Shown: positions 1-5,519 of the stretch, piece by piece
Position numbering within the stretch: position 1 is the stretch's first letter
Layout of the letters: each line of letters opens with the position of its first letter
DNA from: Candidatus Uhrbacteria bacterium
GTDB taxonomy: Bacteria; Patescibacteriota; Patescibacteriia; UBA9934; GWF2-40-263
DNA: 17,212 bases
Assembly: GCA_016208545.1 (NCBI GenBank)
Contig: JACQXU010000004.1
Span: forward strand, 1 to 17,212
Reading direction: 5' to 3'
Notes under the pieces: model-generated
The model's database searches: none
Seen by the model: only the letters and a program-made list of their open reading frames with translations
Told to the model about the DNA's origin: nothing
Made by a program: the position numbers and the translations under genes

Positions 1-160
1 CTTGGGAAGCTTACATACTGCCACTGTACTAATCCCGCAAAGTGGAAGTTGTACTACTGGACTTGGGAAGCTTACATGCTGCCACTGTACTAATCCCGCA
101 AAGTGGAAGTTGTACTACTGGGCTTGGGAAGCTTACATTCTACCATTGAACTACACCCGC
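1..160 (-). repeat. 61-bp tandem repeats resembling tRNA-Gly 5' halves
   Basis: Units start at 1, 62 and 123. The first two (1-61, 62-122) differ at two positions; the third matches only over 123-160. Read on the minus strand, 160-123 begins GCGGGTGTAGTTCAATGG and continues through a D-arm to an anticodon loop TTCCCAA (anticodon CCC), which is a canonical tRNA-Gly 5' half of 38 nt. The expected 3' anticodon strand GCTTA, the T-arm and the 3' acceptor strand are absent. Instead a 23-nt spacer follows, then another, more degenerate 5' half (99-62), the spacer again, and a third half that runs off the window at position 1. The missing 3' half may lie left of the window, in which case the 5' half of a real tRNA gene has been tandemly amplified. 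No complete tRNA can be folded from the visible sequence. Confidence 0.65.
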
Positions 161-233
161 GGTTAATCTGGTCACTTGTTCAAGATCGTGACGCAGAGTA
201 TCATATTGATATACATTTTCCAACTTCGCGATT

Positions 234-284
234 CGCAGGCTTCCGCCAAAGGCGGATCCGGCCTTTAGGCCGGAAAAGCCTGCG
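234..284. repeat. Three-stem palindromic element upstream of ftsE
   Basis: A 9-bp outer stem (CGCAGGCTT at 234-242 with AAGCCTGCG at 276-284) encloses two hairpins: CCGCC-AAA-GGCGG (243-255) and TCCGGCC-TTTA-GGCCGGA (257-274). The whole folds as a compact three-way junction, symmetric on both strands, without a T-tract on either side. It resembles dispersed REP-like palindromes, but only one copy lies in this window. A transcript-end or mRNA-stabilising role is possible. The rest of 161-316 holds no gene; a small dyad TATCA-TAT-TGATA lies at 199-211. Confidence 0.6.
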
Positions 285-316
285 CCTACCAACTGCTCAC
301 TACCAACTTTCTCCAC

Positions 317-997
317 ATGATTCTTTTAAAAAACGTTTCGAAAATTTATCCACCGAACGTCGTAGGAATTGAAGGAATAAATCTTCATGTAAAACCAGGG
401 GAATTTATCTCGATTGTCGGCCGAAGCGGAACAGGCAAGTCAACGCTTGCCAAACTTTTGTTTGCAGAAGAACGTCCATCGCGCGGGAAAATTGAAATCG
501 GAGGATGGGACATTACAAATATAAAAGATCATGATGTTCCAATGCTGAGACGGCAAATTGGTGTCGTATTTCAGGATTATAAATTACTTCAAAAAAAAAC
601 AGTTTATGAAAATGTCGCGTTTGCGCTTCAAGTTGCAGGCGCAACAGCTCGTCACATTCGAGATGTTGTTCCGTTGGTTCTGAACATTGTTAATTTGCAC
701 GACAAATACGACCGTTATCCAAAACAACTTTCCGGCGGTGAACAACAGCGAGTCGCGATCGCGCGGTCTCTTGTTCATCAGCCAAAAGTTCTGGTAGCTG
801 ACGAACCAACAGGGAATCTCGACACATTAAACGCGAGAGAAATTATGGACTTGCTTGCGAAAATCAATGAGTTTGGAACAACTGTCGTTCTTGTTACTCA
901 CGATCGCGACATTGTGAATCGTTTACGTCGACGTGTGATTACTTTGGAAGATGGAAAAATAGTGTCTGATGTTGAAGAAGGTCGTTACAAATTATAA
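317..997 (+). CDS. ftsE: Cell division ATP-binding protein FtsE
   Basis: This 226-residue protein is the cytoplasmic ABC ATPase of the FtsEX complex, which couples ATP hydrolysis to activation of septal peptidoglycan hydrolases. All ABC landmarks are present: Walker A GRSGTGKS (35-42), Q-loop VVFQDY (Gln86), signature LSGGEQQR (138-145), Walker B VLVADEP (158-164) and H-loop His195. Length is typical of FtsE (about 220-230 aa). Only 2 bases separate its stop from ftsX, so the two are co-transcribed and probably translationally coupled. There is no clear Shine-Dalgarno before the ATG. Other small ABC ATPases (LolD-like) share these motifs, but the ftsX partner decides the call. Confidence 0.95.
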   Translation: MILLKNVSKIYPPNVVGIEGINLHVKPGEFISIVGRSGTGKSTLAKLLFAEERPSRGKIEIGGWDITNIKDHDVPMLRRQIGVVFQDYKLLQKKTVYENVAFALQVAGATARHIRDVVPLVLNIVNLHDKYDRYPKQLSGGEQQRVAIARSLVHQPKVLVADEPTGNLDTLNAREIMDLLAKINEFGTTVVLVTHDRDIVNRLRRRVITLEDGKIVSDVEEGRYKL

Positions 998-999
998 CT

Positions 1000-1914
1000 A
1001 TGTTCATTTCGACTTATCGTGTTACAAAATTTGCGTTTCAGAATTTTTGGAGAAATTTTTGGTTATCTCTTATCACAATAACGATGCTTGTTTTGACTTT
1101 GCTCACGGTAAATATTTTGATCGTTTTGAATTTTGTGACTGATCAAGCAATTCAAACAATCGAAGATCGAGTTGAAATTTCCGTTTATTTTCATTCATCA
1201 ACTCCTCAAACATCGGTTGATAATGCTGTAAGTTATTTGCGCTCGCTTTCGCAGGTGAGGGATGTGCAAACAATCAGTGCGCAAGAAGCGCTCGATCAAT
1301 TCATTGCGCGTCATCAACAAGATGAAATTATTTTGAAATCTCTGGATGAAATCGGTGCAAATCCTTTTGGGCCGTCGCTTGTCATCAAAGCGCAAACTGT
1401 TTCAGATTTTGATTTTATTTTGGAGGCTCTTGAGAATCCGGAGTTCAGAGATTATATTCGTGAAAAAGATTTTTCTAATTATTCGGATGTTGTGGCGCGC
1501 ATTCAAAACGCAACAGATCGCATTCGTACATTCGGTTTAGCATTGAGTATTATATTTTTGCTTATTGCGGTTCTCATTGTGTTCAACACAGTTCGCATGA
1601 GCCTTTTTATTCATCGAGAAGAAATTGGAATTATGAAATTGGTTGGCGCATCCGATCGTTTCGTTCGAGCGCCATTTTTGCTTGAAATGATTTTGTTGAG
1701 TTTGATCGCGATTGTTGTGACGCTCTTGATCGCGTATCCGACTGTTGCAATTTTGGAACCGAAATTTGGATTTTATTTTGGCGGAGAACCAATTGGACTT
1801 GTGAATTATTTTGAAAAAAATGGTTTGATGATTTTCGGTTTTGAATTTGTCGGTCTTGTTTTGTTGACAATGTTTTCGACAGGCATGGCAATGAGGAAAT
1901 ATCTCAAAGTGTAG
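1000..1914 (+). CDS. ftsX: Cell division permease-like protein FtsX
   Basis: The 304-residue product has the FtsX topology: a membrane span near residues 21-44, a large extracytoplasmic loop of about 130 residues (45-175), and three further spans near 179-199, 226-250 and 276-297. The cytoplasmic segment after span 2 carries EEIGIMKLVGAS (208-219), the conserved FtsX stretch that docks to FtsE. The extracytoplasmic loop is the part that in other bacteria contacts a hydrolase or its adaptor (for example PcsB or EnvC); no such partner is visible here. It lies directly behind ftsE. Length and spans match the family, and nothing is truncated. Confidence 0.95.
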   Translation: MFISTYRVTKFAFQNFWRNFWLSLITITMLVLTLLTVNILIVLNFVTDQAIQTIEDRVEISVYFHSSTPQTSVDNAVSYLRSLSQVRDVQTISAQEALDQFIARHQQDEIILKSLDEIGANPFGPSLVIKAQTVSDFDFILEALENPEFRDYIREKDFSNYSDVVARIQNATDRIRTFGLALSIIFLLIAVLIVFNTVRMSLFIHREEIGIMKLVGASDRFVRAPFLLEMILLSLIAIVVTLLIAYPTVAILEPKFGFYFGGEPIGLVNYFEKNGLMIFGFEFVGLVLLTMFSTGMAMRKYLKV

Positions 1915-1932
1915 AAGCTGATAAGGATGTGC

Positions 1933-1961
1933 TTGATTTTTGCATTATCTCATTTTATAAT
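1933..1961 (+). promoter_or_regulatory. Sigma-70-type promoter for tRNA-Gln
   Basis: A -35 box TTGATT (1933-1938) and a perfect -10 box TATAAT (1956-1961) are separated by 17 nt. Transcription would start near 1968, about 6 nt before the tRNA 5' end. The downstream NMN adenylyltransferase may be read from the same promoter. Confidence 0.8.
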
Positions 1962-1973
1962 TCGTCCGCTTAA

Positions 1974-2047
1974 TCCCGGGTCGTCTAATGGCAGGACAGC
2001 GGCCTTTGAAGCCGTGAATTTTGGTTCGAATCCAAGCCCGGGAACCA
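1974..2047 (+). tRNA. tRNA-Gln (anticodon UUG)
   Basis: A 74-nt cloverleaf with an encoded CCA end. The acceptor stem TCCCGGG/CCCGGGA is perfect (7 bp). The anticodon stem GCGGC/GCCGT encloses the loop CTTTGAA, giving anticodon TTG, which reads CAA (Gln). The T-arm TTGGTTCGAATCCAA is canonical. The discriminator base A is followed by CCA. A strong promoter lies directly upstream, and the next gene begins 15 nt downstream, so processing from a joint transcript is likely. Confidence 0.95.
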
Positions 2048-2062
2048 AAAAATTATTAAACT

Positions 2063-2542
2063 ATGAAACCAACTTGTCTTTTCATCGGACGGTTCCAGCC
2101 GTTCCACAATGGTCACTTAATGGTTATTCAAGGAATGACAAAATTGTGCGGAAAAATTTTAATTGGCATCGGAAGTTCCGAAAAAAGCGGAACTGCTGAA
2201 AATCCTTTCACCGCGCAAGATCGAAAAGAAATGATCCAGCGTTCACTTCAAGCGGTAGATATTATCCCGATGTTTGATGTTGAGTTTGTTGAACTTACCG
2301 ATGAAGAGGATGATATAAAATGGGCTGATCATGTGCTCGAGCGTGTCGGCCGTGTGGACAAAATATGGACTGGCAACGAATGGACAAAAAAATGTTTTGA
2401 AGGAAAAGCCGAAATTCAATGGATTAAGGAAGTTCCTGGTTTTTCAGCAACTGAAATTCGATCTCTTATCAAGAAAGACGGTGATTGGGAAGATAAAGTT
2501 CCAGAAGACGTTTATCGTTATATTTTAGCGATGAGAACTTGA
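2063..2542 (+). CDS. Nicotinamide-nucleotide adenylyltransferase, archaeal NadM-like
   Basis: This 159-residue protein belongs to the nucleotidyltransferase/HIGH superfamily and most likely joins NMN and ATP into NAD+. The N-terminus has GRFQPFHNGH (9-18), with the HxGH signature at His15-His18. The C-terminal part has FSATEIR, matching the ISGTxIR-type motif that binds the ATP phosphates. Its short length and the FQPFHNGH form fit the archaeal-type NadM family better than bacterial NadD; a related cytidylyltransferase is the main alternative. Start: ATG 15 nt after the tRNA-Gln. The candidate promoter of the next gene overlaps its TGA stop, which marks the left edge of the accessory island. 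Confidence 0.85.
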   Translation: MKPTCLFIGRFQPFHNGHLMVIQGMTKLCGKILIGIGSSEKSGTAENPFTAQDRKEMIQRSLQAVDIIPMFDVEFVELTDEEDDIKWADHVLERVGRVDKIWTGNEWTKKCFEGKAEIQWIKEVPGFSATEIRSLIKKDGDWEDKVPEDVYRYILAMRT

Positions 2543-2567
2543 CATTTAACTCGTTTTTTGATAAAAA
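2539..2567 (+). promoter_or_regulatory. Candidate promoter of the reverse transcriptase locus
   Basis: A perfect -35 box TTGACA (2539-2544) overlaps the stop codon of the NMN adenylyltransferase. Seventeen nt later is TAAAAA (2562-2567), a 4/6 match to the -10 consensus. Transcription would begin near 2574, inside the following hairpin. Confidence 0.45.
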
Positions 2568-2569
2568 AG

Positions 2570-2595
2570 GAGCGTCCATAGTGGACACTCTTTTT
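2570..2595 (+). terminator. Intrinsic terminator after the NMN adenylyltransferase
   Basis: A stem GAGCGTCCA/TGGACACTC (2570-2578 with 2582-2590; one C/A mismatch, loop TAG) is followed by five T (2591-2595) and preceded by an A-run that extends the stem. It should end transcripts from the upstream gene. A transcript from the promoter at 2539-2567 would begin inside it and escape it. Confidence 0.65.
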
Positions 2596-2596
2596 A

Positions 2597-2613
2597 CTGT
2601 CTGTAACAGACGG
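2597..2613 (+). promoter_or_regulatory. Small hairpin at the RT ribosome binding site
   Basis: CTGTCTG (2597-2603) pairs with CAGACGG (2607-2613), with one T-G wobble and loop TAA, just 5' of the purine-rich segment GGGAG (2612-2616) and AGG (2621-2623) before the RT ATG at 2628. It could influence RT translation. Too short (17 nt) to be the msr-msd RNA. Confidence 0.4.
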
Positions 2614-2627
2614 GAGAAATAGGAAAA

Positions 2628-3839
2628 ATGCCTGAAAAGACGAGTTTGCCGAGTTCCTTTCTTTTGGACGCATCGCTTGAGGAAACTCTGTGTCGAGTTC
2701 TGAAGATTGATCCGGCCGAATGGAGAGCAACCAAGGCGCTTTGGGAATCAGGAACAGCGTGGACCATTCACCACATTCCAAAAAAGAACGGAGTGAGGAT
2801 TATCCACGCTCCATCAGATCCGCTCAAGCTGGTTCTTCGGTCGGTTCTGAAGTTGTTCTTGCAATGTATACCTGTCCACATGGCAGTGCACGGCGCGCAT
2901 CCAGGAACGAGTATTGTCACAAATGCTCGCGCGCACGTCGGTGACAAAGCGTTCTATTTTCTTGATCTGAAGGACGCGTTCCCGTCAACAAATCGGAAAC
3001 GTTGTGCGTCCGTTCTTGGGCCAAGACTTGCGACACATCTCGCTGACGCAACTGATCTTTCAGAAAAAGACAGCAAGCGTCTTGCAGAAACGCTTATTGA
3101 TCTGCTCATTGTTGATGATGTACTTCCGCAGGGATTCCCAACATCACCCGCAGTGCTCAACGTCGTGCTTGGAGCAGTTGATCGTGTACTCTCACAACTG
3201 CTTCGCGCGGAGTCTGAAAAGGAAGGAGTTGTATATCGTTACACTCGGTTTGTTGATGATCTGACGATCTCAACAGACGCTCCGGAGATTTCGAAGAAAC
3301 TTCGGCAGTCAATTCGTCGAGCAATTACACACGACGGTTGGACTATTCAAGGCACGAAGGTTCATTACTTCGGCGATGCAGAGGAAGGTGACGAGGAACG
3401 AACAACGAGGAATCCCGAAGTGACAGGAATCATTCCAAATCCAGACGGACGACTTACGATTCCGCGGCCGAGGCTTAACAAGTTTCGCGCTATCTTGCAC
3501 GATCTTCTGACAGCATCAACACAACGGCTTGAAGGTGATGCAGAAGCTCTTGGAAAACTTCAAGCACAGTTCGATCTGTTTCGTGAACTTTGCAAGAAGA
3601 GAAAGGTTTGGATTCAACCAAATTTAACTCTTCAGGAATGGTGCGGCAATGACTGGCCGCTTTCACCAAGAGAGCGACAGATCATTGTAGGAATCGTCGG
3701 GTTCGTTGGTATGGTTTACGACCAACAGCTTCCGAGCATAATTCGCAAGCCGTACAACGAGGCAAAGGTACGTTTCGGAATAGGACTGCGCGACATGGCT
3801 GGAATAAACGGATACAATCTGGACACCGAGATCTGTTGA
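2628..3839 (+). CDS. Retron-type reverse transcriptase
   Basis: The 403-residue protein is an RNA-directed DNA polymerase of the retron group. Motifs in order: motif 1 HIPKKNGVRIIHAPSDPLK (49-67); retron region X as NARAH (99-103, hallmark NAxxH); motif A FLDLKDAFPS (111-120, catalytic Asp113); motif B LPQGFPTSPA (166-175); motif C RFVDDL (207-212, Asp210/Asp211); region Y as VTGIIPN (266-272, hallmark VTG). The VTG and the following PRPRLNKFRAILH segment are typical of the retron thumb. The xADD of most retron RTs is VDD here. The C-terminal 110 residues have no recognised domain. In known retrons the RT copies part of a dedicated RNA (msr-msd) into branched msDNA. Only 85 nt separate it from the upstream gene, too little for the usual upstream msr-msd, while a structured RNA follows its stop. 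Confidence 0.9.
   Translation: MPEKTSLPSSFLLDASLEETLCRVLKIDPAEWRATKALWESGTAWTIHHIPKKNGVRIIHAPSDPLKLVLRSVLKLFLQCIPVHMAVHGAHPGTSIVTNARAHVGDKAFYFLDLKDAFPSTNRKRCASVLGPRLATHLADATDLSEKDSKRLAETLIDLLIVDDVLPQGFPTSPAVLNVVLGAVDRVLSQLLRAESEKEGVVYRYTRFVDDLTISTDAPEISKKLRQSIRRAITHDGWTIQGTKVHYFGDAEEGDEERTTRNPEVTGIIPNPDGRLTIPRPRLNKFRAILHDLLTASTQRLEGDAEALGKLQAQFDLFRELCKKRKVWIQPNLTLQEWCGNDWPLSPRERQIIVGIVGFVGMVYDQQLPSIIRKPYNEAKVRFGIGLRDMAGINGYNLDTEIC
3790..3818 (+). promoter_or_regulatory. Candidate internal promoter for the structured RNA
   Basis: Within the 3' end of the RT gene, GCGACA (3790-3795, 4/6 to -35) and TACAAT (3813-3818, 5/6 to -10) are 17 nt apart. Initiation near 3825 would yield an RNA of about 425 nt ending at the terminator at 4219-4251. 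This could be chance inside coding sequence; co-transcription with the RT is the alternative. Confidence 0.3.
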
Positions 3840-3858
3840 ACTAAGAACAATTCAGATC

Positions 3859-3898
3859 AAATCCGTTGAGAACGCGTGTTTCACGCGTTTAAAGGTTT
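3859..3898 (+). repeat. Hairpin motif, copy 1
   Basis: An outer helix of about 4 pairs (AATCC with GGTTT, ends 3859-3898) leads through an internal loop with 5' side CGTTGAG to an 8-bp stem AACGCGTG/CACGCGTT and triloop TTT (3879-3881). Copy 2 lies 183 nt downstream with the same architecture, which suggests a repeated protein-binding element. Confidence 0.6.
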
Positions 3899-4043
3899 GA
3901 AACTAGGCGCACGCTCGGACTCGCGCCAAGACGAAGCCTACTGCTACGCCTTGTCGCGCCGTTCCTGACACGACCTGACAGGTCGTCGCGAGCTCCTTTG
4001 CTGTCAGGCCGCGTCAGGCCCGTGCGTCCTCTCAATAATCAAG

Positions 4044-4079
4044 ACTCGTTAAGAGCGCGTGTATCACGCGCTTGAGAGT
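4044..4079 (+). repeat. Hairpin motif, copy 2
   Basis: The outer helix ACTC/GAGT (4044-4047 with 4076-4079), the internal loop side CGTTAAG, the 8-bp stem AGCGCGTG/CACGCGCT (4054-4061 with 4065-4072) and the triloop TAT match copy 1. The second stem pair is G-C here and A-T in copy 1, a compensated change. Confidence 0.6.
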
Positions 4080-4218
4080 TTGGAGCGTGGGATTTTTCCG
4101 CGCTTTGGACACCTGCGCCGCCTTGCTGGCGTAGGCGTCCAACCGATGTGACACAGTCCGCTCGCGGGCTCGCGTCCAGTGTCACATCGGCCGCTTTCCA
4201 TTGTGCTGTGCTTTCACT

Positions 4219-4251
4219 GCGGTGCCGCGTTTTTCACCGGCACCGCTTTTT
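4219..4251 (+). terminator. Intrinsic terminator ending the structured RNA
   Basis: A perfect 9-bp stem GCGGTGCCG (4219-4227) with CGGCACCGC (4238-4246) is followed by five T (4247-4251). It sits between the RT/RNA part and the ATPase-vWA part, so the downstream pair needs read-through or its own promoter. Confidence 0.8.
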
Positions 4252-4300
4252 ACACCAGAGTATTTATTTAGTACTTTGATGTGAGGAGACGCACATTCCA

Positions 4301-4372
4301 ACCCAAAATCTTACATCTGACATTTGACAATTGACATCTGACCTTTGAACCCAAAACCTAAAACCCAAAACC
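4301..4372. repeat. Low-complexity direct repeats in the ATPase leader
   Basis: ACATCTGAC occurs at 4313-4321 and 4334-4342 (21-bp period), interleaved with two TTGACA hexamers (4324-4329, 4331-4336), then a run of CCCAAAACC/CCTAAAACC words. A related (T)TGACTTCTGACT tract lies between uvrB and uvrA (9678-9700). The rest of 4252-4391 holds a small ATGTG/CACAT hairpin (4279-4296) and a weak Shine-Dalgarno AGG (4382-4384). No good -10 box follows either TTGACA at proper spacing, so I call no promoter here. Confidence 0.55.
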
Positions 4373-4391
4373 ACGAAAGGTAGGTCACAAA

Positions 4392-5519
4392 ATGTCAAGA
4401 ATCGGAACAGAATACGAAGTCGTTTTCATTGACAAAAACGGGATGATCGTACCAACGCTCGCGAGTGGGAAACAACCAGGAATAATTGAGATCAGAAATC
4501 TCGAAGCGTTTTCAGATCGTGTTTGCGAAGGCGCGCGTTTTGCCGCAAGTCTTATTGAGATGCAAGGCTCTGCTCGAAATCCAACTCGTGTTGTTTTGAA
4601 ACTTGAGCGTCAGATCATCGCGATCGACGGAAAAGGTCTTGGTACAGATTTCTGGATTCGTCCTGAAACGCTTGCGCTCATCGAAGCGGATGTTTACTTC
4701 GGTCGCGCGATTCGACTTGTGGGTCCGAAAGGTTCCGGCAAAACAACGTTCGCACAGCTTCTTGCGAAAATGTTCGGCGTACCCTTCATCAAGGTTGATG
4801 GTACCGGCATTTTCAAACCCAAGGATCTTTTCGGCGCAGAGTCAGCAGAAGACGGTTCCACAAAATGGGTTCCAAGCGACCTCATGTTGTTCATCGAAAC
4901 ACATCGCTCAAGCAAACATTGGCCAAAGGCAATCGTGTGCTTGGATGAGTTTTCTCGAATGGGTCACAGCATGGCGCCGTTTCACGCTCTGTTTGATCAC
5001 ACTGGCCAATACTCGTTCACAACGACTGATGGCACTGTCGTGATTGATGGTTTGACAGGATTTATCTTCATTCTGACCGACAATCCGGTTGGACCTGGAT
5101 ACATCGGCAACCAGTCTCTTGATGCGGCAATGAGTGATCGTGTTGAAGAACACGAATTCACATATCCTCCGATTGAATGGGAAGTTCCGTGGCTTGTTAG
5201 CAGGACAGGGATAACAGTGGATGAAGCAACCCATATTGTGCAAGTTGCCGCTGAAGTTCGCGTGCTTGCAACTGCACAAATGTGGGAGCAGGGAGGACCA
5301 TCTCCACGCCGTACACTTCGTGCGGCAGAAGATGTTTCAATCGGGAAACCGATGTCGCTTGTTGTCCATGCAAGGATCATTGATCGTTACCCGGATGGAG
5401 ATGCTGAATCGCCGCGGCGTGTCATTCAACAGCGGTTGAAAAGTGCTGAACTTCTTGACGAAAGAGTGGCGGTCGTTTCTGTTGTGAATGTGGCTGATGT
5501 TGGAGCACCCGCGACATGA
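4392..5519 (+). CDS. MoxR/CobS-type AAA+ ATPase
   Basis: A 375-residue protein with one AAA+ domain of the dynein-related/MoxR type, a class of ring ATPases that remodel or activate vWA-domain partners. Visible: Walker A GPKGSGKT (111-118), Walker B IVCLDE (181-186), sensor 1 TDN (229-231) and a probable arginine finger in MSDRVE (Arg250). The first 90 residues contain no motif I recognise; residues past 260 form the C-terminal lid region, followed by a low-complexity Val/Ala-rich tail. The stop overlaps the start of the vWA gene (ATGA, 5516-5519), so the two are translationally coupled, as in many MoxR-vWA pairs. Substrate unknown. Being directly downstream of a retron RT and RNA, it is a candidate effector subunit of that system. 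Confidence 0.85.
   Translation: MSRIGTEYEVVFIDKNGMIVPTLASGKQPGIIEIRNLEAFSDRVCEGARFAASLIEMQGSARNPTRVVLKLERQIIAIDGKGLGTDFWIRPETLALIEADVYFGRAIRLVGPKGSGKTTFAQLLAKMFGVPFIKVDGTGIFKPKDLFGAESAEDGSTKWVPSDLMLFIETHRSSKHWPKAIVCLDEFSRMGHSMAPFHALFDHTGQYSFTTTDGTVVIDGLTGFIFILTDNPVGPGYIGNQSLDAAMSDRVEEHEFTYPPIEWEVPWLVSRTGITVDEATHIVQVAAEVRVLATAQMWEQGGPSPRRTLRAAEDVSIGKPMSLVVHARIIDRYPDGDAESPRRVIQQRLKSAELLDERVAVVSVVNVADVGAPAT

Larger units (their letters stand above)
3840..4251 (+). ncRNA. Large structured RNA downstream of the RT, candidate msr-msd
   Basis: This 410-nt stretch has no ORF, is markedly GC-rich and is dense in stems. In order: motif copy 1, stem AACGCGTG/CACGCGTT (3871-3889); a long-range stem AGGCGCACG (3905-3913) with CGTGCG-T-CCT (4021-4030) that encloses CCTGACA/TGTCAGG (3964-3970 with 4002-4008) or, sharing A3970, ACGACCT/AGGTCGT (3970-3986); motif copy 2, AGCGCGTG/CACGCGCT (4054-4072); AGCGTGG/CCGCGCT (4084-4104); a 14-bp hairpin with one mismatch (4105-4142); a perfect 12-bp stem CCGATGTGACAC (4143-4154) with 4179-4190; and a terminator (4219-4251). 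The position next to a retron RT suggests the template/primer RNA. I cannot assign msr, msd, the branching G or the a1/a2 ends. The T-tract fixes the plus strand. Confidence 0.65.

Noticed and set aside
187..215. ftsE promoter with TATACA
   Set aside because: The -35 match is poor at any sensible spacing and a dyad covers the -10.
103..372. An 89-codon open frame upstream of ftsE
   Set aside because: It runs through the tRNA-like repeat and the palindromic element, overlaps ftsE in another frame and has no recognisable protein features.
1917..1940. Terminator after ftsX
   Set aside because: Only a 4-bp AAGC/GCTT stem before the T-rich stretch, which is better explained as the -35 region of the tRNA promoter.
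2543..2627. Upstream msr-msd position for the retron RNA
   Set aside because: Only 85 nt with a terminator and a 17-nt hairpin; too short for known retron RNAs and lacking end-to-end inverted repeats.
2628..4251. Group II intron or diversity-generating retroelement
   Set aside because: No domain V-like hairpin, maturase or HNH region, and no template/variable repeat pair with adenine-specific differences; the NAxxH and VTG motifs favour a retron.
3840..4251. CRISPR array
   Set aside because: Only two imperfect motif copies with a 183-nt offset; no regular repeat-spacer pattern.
4324..4359. Promoter of the ATPase gene from the two TTGACA boxes
   Set aside because: At 17-nt spacing the -10 positions read GAACCC and AAACCT; the boxes are part of a low-complexity repeat.
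4908..5380. Long antisense frames inside the ATPase gene
   Set aside because: Shadow frames; the plus-strand frame carries all AAA+ motifs.
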